This document shows, one piece after another, positions 6,414 through 9,799 of a DNA stretch of 9,799 nucleotides. The DNA lies in NCBI GenBank assembly GCA_002321335.1, contig DCMG01000028.1, forward strand, positions 1 through 9,799, given 5' to 3'. Every line of letters starts with the position of its first letter. Position 1 is the first letter of the stretch. Source of the DNA: Bacteroidales bacterium UBA1628 (GTDB lineage Bacteria > Bacteroidota > Bacteroidia > Bacteroidales > UBA932). The notes below the pieces were generated by a model that was given only the letters and a program-made list of their open reading frames with translations, did not search any database and had not been told where the DNA came from. Position numbers and translations under genes: made by a program.

Positions 6414-7850
6414 CTATCTTTCTTTCACCAATGATTCTCGGATCTTTGCGATGAAGCAGTTGTCCGTGCTGTAGTTCTCCGGGACACCTTTCTCCGTGTA
6501 ACTCTGACCGATGCACCTGTTGCAATACCGGCAATAGCTTTCTTTCCCACATCTGTCACTATCCTTATACCTCAAGGAGCGTACACGGTTCAGTTCCTTG
6601 GACTCTTTCCAAATCGCAGCCAAAGGAGCGTTCTTGACATTGCCGCATTCCAGACTAAAAGCTATACATGGAGAAACAGCTCCGTCTGGTTTGATGTTGA
6701 AACTGTCAACTCCAGCCCCGCAGAACTGCATTTCCGGAGTTCTGTCCTTTATCCTTCCCGCCCTGCTGCCTTCCGTTGACAACGGAATCATAGGATCAGC
6801 TAGCACTGTCCTGAAATCATCCTCAGTCAGTCTCAGATTATTGACAGCATACTCAACCCCATCAATGCTGGATGTGATGTTGACCTCAAACTCCGGAACG
6901 GCATTATGTGAAATGGCGAAATCATACACCGCCTTATAGGAATCTTTGTTTATCCTCATTATCGGGCACTTGATCGTCATCCCAACCCCGTCCGCACACA
7001 ACCTGTCCGCTATAGCCTTTGTCTTTTCACAAGACCCTTTGACTCTCGTGACCGACTCGTGCACAGCCGGGTCCACACTGTAAAGACTCAAGCCTATCGT
7101 GTGAGGGAAACAGGCCACGACCTGCTCGTATAATCCCGGGTTATTGTATAAGGACTGGCCGTTGGTATAGATGTCAACAGCAAACTTTTTCTTGTGGGCA
7201 TATTGGAGAATCCTTATAAAGTCCTTTTTCACAAACGGGTCTCCACCCGTGAAAAGCACTTTAGGAACACCCATATCCGCCAACTGATCCAATACAGAGA
7301 AATAATCCTCAGTCGCAAGCTCATCATCCGCAACCTTCTTCACCACGCAGTTCTCTCTTGACGAATTGGGGTTATAGCAATGCACGCACATCTCGTTGCA
7401 TCCATAGGTGAGTTCTATCGACACAGATGAAGGGACACTGTGTTTTTCTATTCTGTCACGATACTCTGTGTCAACGAGTTCAAACACAGATTGTAACTTT
7501 TCGGTTCCTGAAGATTTCTTAAGAAATGATTTCTTCGCTTCGACAACCTTGCTTCTCAATACCGTAAGATCTTCCAAAGAAGGAATCTCTTTCACTAATA
7601 TACGTTGCTCCGCAAGCTCGTCCAAAAACGGATCCAAATCCTCCTCCGAACAACCCAGCCTATCAGCAAGTCTGGCTGCGGAAAACGCCTGATTATATTC
7701 TTGCTCCAGCAAAAGTTCCATCAAATCCGCGGTGTCCTCTTCAAACAAGTATGTCTCACCAGCAAGATTATTGAATATTATGGCCAAACGTTCCTCTTTG
7801 TTATAGCGTCCTGCCATCCACTCAGGAAGCATATATGTATTCATTCTCAT
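6414..7850 (-). CDS. Radical SAM/SPASM peptide maturase with PqqD-like domain
   Basis: A 478-residue cytoplasmic Fe-S enzyme. Residues about 5-90 resemble a PqqD-like RiPP recognition element: GETYLFEEDTADLMELL, then a helical part ending DLDPFLDELAEQRIL. The radical SAM core begins at SIELTYGCNEMCVHC, where C151, C155 and C158 form the CxxxCxxC site for the SAM-binding 4Fe-4S cluster, and GGDP (202-205) is the SAM-binding GGEP-like motif. A SPASM domain follows with C377, C395, C402, C434, C440, C443, C446 and C465, enough for two auxiliary clusters. Such enzymes make crosslinks in small peptides held by the N-terminal domain. A 32-residue Cys-containing peptide lies 59 bp downstream. The start could be the ATG at 7850 or at 7844. 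A structured RNA ending in a terminator lies 78 bp upstream, which may limit read-through. Confidence 0.9.
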   Translation of the reverse strand: MRMNTYMLPEWMAGRYNKEERLAIIFNNLAGETYLFEEDTADLMELLLEQEYNQAFSAARLADRLGCSEEDLDPFLDELAEQRILVKEIPSLEDLTVLRSKVVEAKKSFLKKSSGTEKLQSVFELVDTEYRDRIEKHSVPSSVSIELTYGCNEMCVHCYNPNSSRENCVVKKVADDELATEDYFSVLDQLADMGVPKVLFTGGDPFVKKDFIRILQYAHKKKFAVDIYTNGQSLYNNPGLYEQVVACFPHTIGLSLYSVDPAVHESVTRVKGSCEKTKAIADRLCADGVGMTIKCPIMRINKDSYKAVYDFAISHNAVPEFEVNITSSIDGVEYAVNNLRLTEDDFRTVLADPMIPLSTEGSRAGRIKDRTPEMQFCGAGVDSFNIKPDGAVSPCIAFSLECGNVKNAPLAAIWKESKELNRVRSLRYKDSDRCGKESYCRYCNRCIGQSYTEKGVPENYSTDNCFIAKIRESLVKER

Positions 7851-7927
7851 TTACCAATCCGATTTGACGATTCCAATGTTATCAGTTCCAGTTTCAGGCT
7901 GTCAGAATCGGCGGTCACGCACAACAC

Positions 7928-7984
7928 AAAAAAGCACGAGCCTAATGGTCTCATACTCTCGGTTTGGCTCTGGACGGGCCGTGC
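7928..7984 (-). terminator. Intrinsic terminator at the end of the structured RNA
   Basis: On the - strand GCAC (7984-7981) and GAGCC (7970-7966) together complement GGCTCGTGC (7942-7934), with a 10-base bulge between the two 5' parts. Six U follow immediately (7933-7928). It lies 78 bp upstream of the maturase start on the same strand, so it either ends an independent RNA or attenuates the maturase transcript. Confidence 0.6.
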
Positions 7985-8205
7985 AATGAATAGGATTCCT
8001 CGACTCGCGCTTTTGCTATGGTGTGGGAGAAACCCAACGATAGCCAACGCGGGGCGATAACCGTTATTCCCATTACACTTTTGAATTGTCCAGATTCAAC
8101 CGAAGGAATAAAAGCTAAGCGCTCTCTTATGTAAAACGTATCACCGGCGCATCAATCCGCCTGATACATTCACAAAGTTAGTAAAAAATCCTATTCATTG
8201 CTTAT
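7928..8205 (-). ncRNA. Candidate structured RNA, multi-branched, about 280 nt
   Basis: Read on the - strand, a perfect 15-bp helix closes the element: GCAATGAATAGGATT (8201-8187 when transcribed) pairs with AATCCTATTCATTGC (7997-7983). Inside, further helices nest without conflict. They are TATCA/TGATA with GGCG/CGCC (8166-8139); GCGCTT/AAGCGC (8122-8117 with 8012-8007); TTATTCC/GGAATAA (8111-8105 with 8070-8064), which encloses TTGAAT/ATTCAA (8099-8094 with 8086-8081); and GCTAT/ATAGC with TGGG/CCCA (8044-8015). An intrinsic terminator follows. No convincing protein frame is conserved through it. I checked it by eye against tmRNA, RNase P RNA, SRP RNA and common riboswitch signatures and saw none. 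Its promoter is not clear. Known Bacteroidales RNA families such as the Bacteroidales-1/6S group remain possible. Confidence 0.5.
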
Positions 8206-8426
8206 ACCCGTCTCTAATATTTCATTAATTATTTTCAGTCATAAAACGCAGTCTTCTCCTCTGTGTCACTCTATGACCTTCAACCTTTCAGCATCGAAAA
8301 ACCTGTAAAAACAGCTCCCCTTTGCTCGCCCAACTTCCTTTCGAAGCCTTTGCCTCAGCCTCAGATTTGTTCCATCCAATCATTGCATGAATATATTAAT
8401 AGGTTATTTTCTCACAACCATATACG
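8206..8426. other. Intergenic stretch with no supported gene
   Basis: Between the structured RNA and the upstream terminator I see no gene I can support. A 31-codon - strand frame (8383-8288, product beginning MIGWNKSEAEAK and ending FLQVFRC) and a + frame from 8263 exist, but neither has a start signal, family match or context that separates it from chance. No good TTTG/TAnnTTTG promoter pair was found here; GTTG-N19-TATATTCA around 8415-8386 on the - strand is a weak possibility. Confidence 0.4.
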
Positions 8427-8454
8427 AAAAAAGGCATCCTCATTAGAAGATGCC
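8427..8454 (-). terminator. Intrinsic terminator close behind a - strand promoter
   Basis: On the - strand GGCATC (8454-8449), a 10-base loop and GATGCC (8438-8433) are followed directly by six U (8432-8427). This is the clearest terminator of the window. It lies only about 15-20 bases after the expected start site of the promoter at 8476-8507, so RNA from that promoter would end after about 45 nt unless termination is bypassed. It could also end thyA read-through. Confidence 0.8.
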
Positions 8455-8475
8455 CTCACACTATTAATGCTGTCG

Positions 8476-8507
8476 CGAATTTAGCGGAAAATATTCAAAC
8501 TTCCAAA
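8476..8507 (-). promoter_or_regulatory. Bacteroidota-type promoter reading toward the maturase region
   Basis: On the - strand TTTG (8507-8504), a 20-base spacer and TAAATTCG (8483-8476) fit TTTG-N19/21-TAnnTTTG with one mismatch. The same TTCG variant is used by the second ATPase promoter. Two direct repeats lie just upstream and an intrinsic terminator just downstream. Confidence 0.5.
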
Positions 8508-8516
8508 AATATTTCA

Positions 8517-8544
8517 GTTATCAAATGGCGGTTATCAAATGGCA
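8517..8544. repeat. Tandem direct repeat, two 14-bp units
   Basis: GTTATCAAATGGCG (8517-8530) is followed immediately by GTTATCAAATGGCA (8531-8544), 13 of 14 bases identical. On the - strand the pair ends about 10 bp upstream of the -33 box of the promoter at 8476-8507, a usual position for tandem sites of an activator or repressor. A simple slippage duplication is the alternative. Confidence 0.6.
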
Positions 8545-8614
8545 ATAAGTAAGAAGCTGTTTTTGATTTGTTTGTTTTAAGAGAGAGCCGTGGCACCTAA
8601 AGTGTTAATAATGA

Positions 8615-8794
8615 ATGGAAAGAGTAAAACTCGTGGAGGTGTTTTTGGTACCACAAACCTTACTTAATTCATTAACTGACAACATGTTATCCGCCACGCC
8701 TTTGTCGGTGCACCGTCTTGTTGAGTGCCTTAAATCAGAGACCTTGGAGGCACTTATGCAAATGCTACCGATCAGACCGCGACGGGGGCCTTGA
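8615..8794 (+). CDS. Short open frame of 59 codons, doubtful
   Basis: An ATG-to-TGA frame that starts MERVKLVEVFLVPQTLLNSL, continues with an amphipathic part (SVHRLVECLKSETLEALMQM) and ends antisense inside the last 23 bases of thyA. The product would be a small helical, Leu-rich protein with a basic tail. It has no Shine-Dalgarno sequence and no promoter match I could find, and I do not recognise a family; a remnant of the start of a transposase-like protein is a weak guess. The overlap with thyA speaks against a complete, independent gene. Confidence 0.2.
   Translation: MERVKLVEVFLVPQTLLNSLTDNMLSATPLSVHRLVECLKSETLEALMQMLPIRPRRGP
8724..8754 (-). terminator. Hairpin just downstream of thyA
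   Basis: AGTGCCT and AGGCACT (8724-8730 and 8748-8754) form a perfect 7-bp stem with a 17-base loop, beginning 17 bases after the thyA stop. No U-run follows on the - strand. It may be the 3' end structure of the thyA message; the strong terminator at 8427-8454 is the backup. Confidence 0.35.
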
Positions 8795-9566
8795 TGGCGG
8801 GCCAGGGGTCGTAGCCTTCTAGGGTGAAGTCCTCGTACTTGAAATCGTAGAGGTCTTTGACATCGGGGTTGATGCGCATTGTCGGGAGCGGGCGGGGCTC
8901 ACGGGTGAGCTGCTCACGAACCTGATCGAAATGGTTCAGGTAGATGTGGGTGTCGCCTGTGGTGTGGATGAACTCTCCGGGCTTCAGGCCACAGACCTGG
9001 GCGATCATCATAGTCAGCAACGCATAGGATGCAATGTTGAACGGGACTCCGAGGAAGGTGTCGGCGCTGCGCTGGTAGAGCTGGCAGGAGAGTTTGCCTT
9101 CGGCCACGTAGAACTGGAACAGACAGTGGCAAGGCGGAAGAGCCATCTTGTCAACCTCTCCGGGGTTCCAGGCGGTTACGAGCATTCGTCTGGAATCAGG
9201 ATTGTTCTTGATCATATTCACGACCTGTGTGAGTTGGTCGATCGAACGGCCGTCAGGCGTTGGCCAAGAGCGCCATTGGTGGCCATAGACCGGGCCGAGG
9301 TCACCGTTCTCATCGGCCCACTCGTCCCAGATGGAGACACCGTGATCCTTGAGGTACTTGATGTTGGTGTCGCCGGAGATGAACCAGAGAAGTTCGTAGA
9401 TGATGGATTTGAGGTGAACCTTCTTGGTCGTGAGAAGTGGAAAACCTTTGGAGAGGTCGAAGCGCATCTGGTAGCCGAAGACGCTTTTGGTGCCTACACC
9501 GGTGCGGTCGTGTTTGACAACTCCAGTCTCCATTATATGGCGCAGAAGATCTTGATACTGTTTCAT
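8772..9566 (-). CDS. thyA: Thymidylate synthase
   Basis: This enzyme makes dTMP from dUMP with 5,10-methylenetetrahydrofolate, giving dihydrofolate, in the cytoplasm. Its 264 residues equal the length of E. coli ThyA. Key residues are in place: R21 in HDRTGVGT, E58 and W80, the nucleophile C146 in LPPCHC, R166 and D169 in QRSADTFLGVPFN, N177, and H207 and Y209 in GDTHIYLN. The C terminus is IKAPVAV, matching the family ending that closes over the active site. The ATG at 9566 follows an AT-rich leader. Codon use is GC-rich, unlike the genes at 430-7850. Dihydrofolate reductase often lies downstream of thyA, but here about 900 bp of non-coding sequence follows instead. I found no clear promoter; palindromic repeats fill the upstream gap. 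Confidence 0.98.
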   Translation of the reverse strand: MKQYQDLLRHIMETGVVKHDRTGVGTKSVFGYQMRFDLSKGFPLLTTKKVHLKSIIYELLWFISGDTNIKYLKDHGVSIWDEWADENGDLGPVYGHQWRSWPTPDGRSIDQLTQVVNMIKNNPDSRRMLVTAWNPGEVDKMALPPCHCLFQFYVAEGKLSCQLYQRSADTFLGVPFNIASYALLTMMIAQVCGLKPGEFIHTTGDTHIYLNHFDQVREQLTREPRPLPTMRINPDVKDLYDFKYEDFTLEGYDPWPAIKAPVAV

Positions 9567-9600
9567 TAGCGAATATTTTCAATTATCACGTCACCTCGAT

Positions 9601-9679
9601 GCTTCGACAGGCTAAGCAACCGAAGGCAAAGCGGCTGGCATTTCTATGGTCACTTCGACAGTCTCTGTGACCGAAGTGT
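9601..9679. repeat. REP-like palindromic repeats upstream of thyA
   Basis: Two + oriented units, CTTCGACAGGCTAAGCAACCGAAG (9602-9625, arms CTTCG/CGAAG) and CACTTCG...CGAAGTG (9651-9678, with an inner ACAG/CTGT pair), are degenerate copies of one palindrome. A third copy lies inverted at 9705-9725 inside a terminator, and a partial copy (GGCTCTGTGACTGAA) lies at 9683-9697. Such clusters behave like intergenic REP elements. Confidence 0.6.
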
Positions 9680-9695
9680 GTAGGCTCTGTGACTG

Positions 9696-9736
9696 AAAAA
9701 GGCTGGTCGCTGAGCCTGCCGAAGCATACCAGCCTT
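9696..9736 (-). terminator. Intrinsic terminator built on a REP-like unit
   Basis: On the - strand AAGGCTGGT (9736-9728) pairs perfectly with ACCAGCCTT (9707-9699) over a 20-base loop that holds the inverted REP-like unit. The 3' arm runs straight into five U (9700-9696). It lies 21 bp after the stop codon at 9758-9760 and would end the transcript entering from the right edge. Confidence 0.65.
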
Positions 9737-9757
9737 GTATCATTTTATAAAAAACAC

Positions 9758-9799
9758 CTACTTCCTTACCGAGAACGCCCAGATGATAGCCTCGCTGAA
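9758..9799 (-). CDS. C-terminal 13 codons of an unidentified gene
   Basis: The - strand frame entering from the right edge reads FSEAIIWAFSVRK and stops at TAG (9760-9758). The intrinsic terminator 21 bp downstream supports this being the true end of a gene. Too little is present to name the product. A competing frame (first codon CAG) stays open through the repeats to about 9612, but it crosses the terminator and is less likely. Confidence 0.45.
   Translation of the reverse strand, partial: FSEAIIWAFSVRK

Noticed and set aside
7847..8047. - strand frame of 66 codons ending in ATGA overlap with the maturase start
   Set aside because: It starts with TTG, runs through the predicted RNA helices and their terminator, and has no recognisable domain. 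The overlap looked like translational coupling, but the structured RNA explains the sequence better. Codon-level conservation in relatives would reverse this.
8288..8383. 31-codon - strand frame (MIGWNKSEAEAK...FLQVFRC) as a second peptide precursor
   Set aside because: It ends in Cys and lies upstream of the maturase, but a terminator and the structured RNA separate it by over 400 bp and it has no visible promoter. Kept only as a weak alternative.
8263..8484. + strand frame of 73 codons
   Set aside because: It starts with GTG, crosses the strong - strand terminator and promoter, and has biased, low-complexity content without family features.
7851..8771. tRNA, rRNA, CRISPR or IS element in the long non-coding stretch
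   Set aside because: No cloverleaf, no rRNA motif, no regularly spaced repeats beyond the 14-bp pair, and no transposase frame with terminal repeats were seen.
8931..9569. + strand frame of 212 codons
   Set aside because: It is the antisense shadow of thyA, whose catalytic motifs are all intact.

Overview
This window looks like the chromosome of a Bacteroidota species, most likely order Bacteroidales. Three things point there: promoters of the form TTTG-N19/20-TAnnTT(T/C)G, AT-rich leaders without clear Shine-Dalgarno sequences, and the gene families present. I cannot name the genus. The two ends, an FtsX-type permease tail (1-413) and thyA (8772-9566), are GC-rich: single lines I counted gave about 57-60% GC. 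The genes between them are clearly more AT-rich (about 38% in one line of the second ATPase). The middle therefore reads as an accessory block between two housekeeping-like segments, although I see no integrase, transposase or attachment site.

Layout. (1) 1-413: C-terminal end of an ABC-transporter permease on +. (2) 432-3009: two divergently transcribed AAA ATPases of the DUF4143 type. Their shared intergenic region holds two recognisable promoters and three alternating copies of an 8-bp GCAATAAT box. (3) 3166-6166, all on -: a 215-residue protein of unknown function, an M42 metallo-aminopeptidase whose start overlaps it by 4 bp, and a MORN-repeat protein with a C-terminal membrane anchor 35 bp further on. 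This is probably one operon. (4) 6215-7850, also on -: a radical SAM/SPASM peptide maturase with an N-terminal PqqD-like domain, then a 32-residue two-cysteine peptide, then an intrinsic terminator. This looks like a RiPP (modified peptide) cassette. (5) 7851-8771: about 920 bp without a convincing protein gene but rich in structure on the - strand. It holds a direct repeat, a promoter, an intrinsic terminator, and a multi-branched RNA candidate closed by a perfect 15-bp helix and ending in a second terminator just before the maturase. (6) 8772-9799: thyA on -, palindromic REP-like repeats, an intrinsic terminator, and the last 13 codons of another - strand gene.

How the parts may work together. 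The maturase and the small peptide form the clearest functional unit: the PqqD-like domain would hold the peptide leader and the Fe-S enzyme would modify the Cys-containing core. The M42 aminopeptidase downstream could trim it, but a terminator separates the two groups, so that link is inference. The structured RNA and its terminator sit directly upstream of the maturase, so it is either an independent small RNA or a control leader. The most interesting items are this RNA candidate, the unannotated peptide, and the box array between the ATPases.
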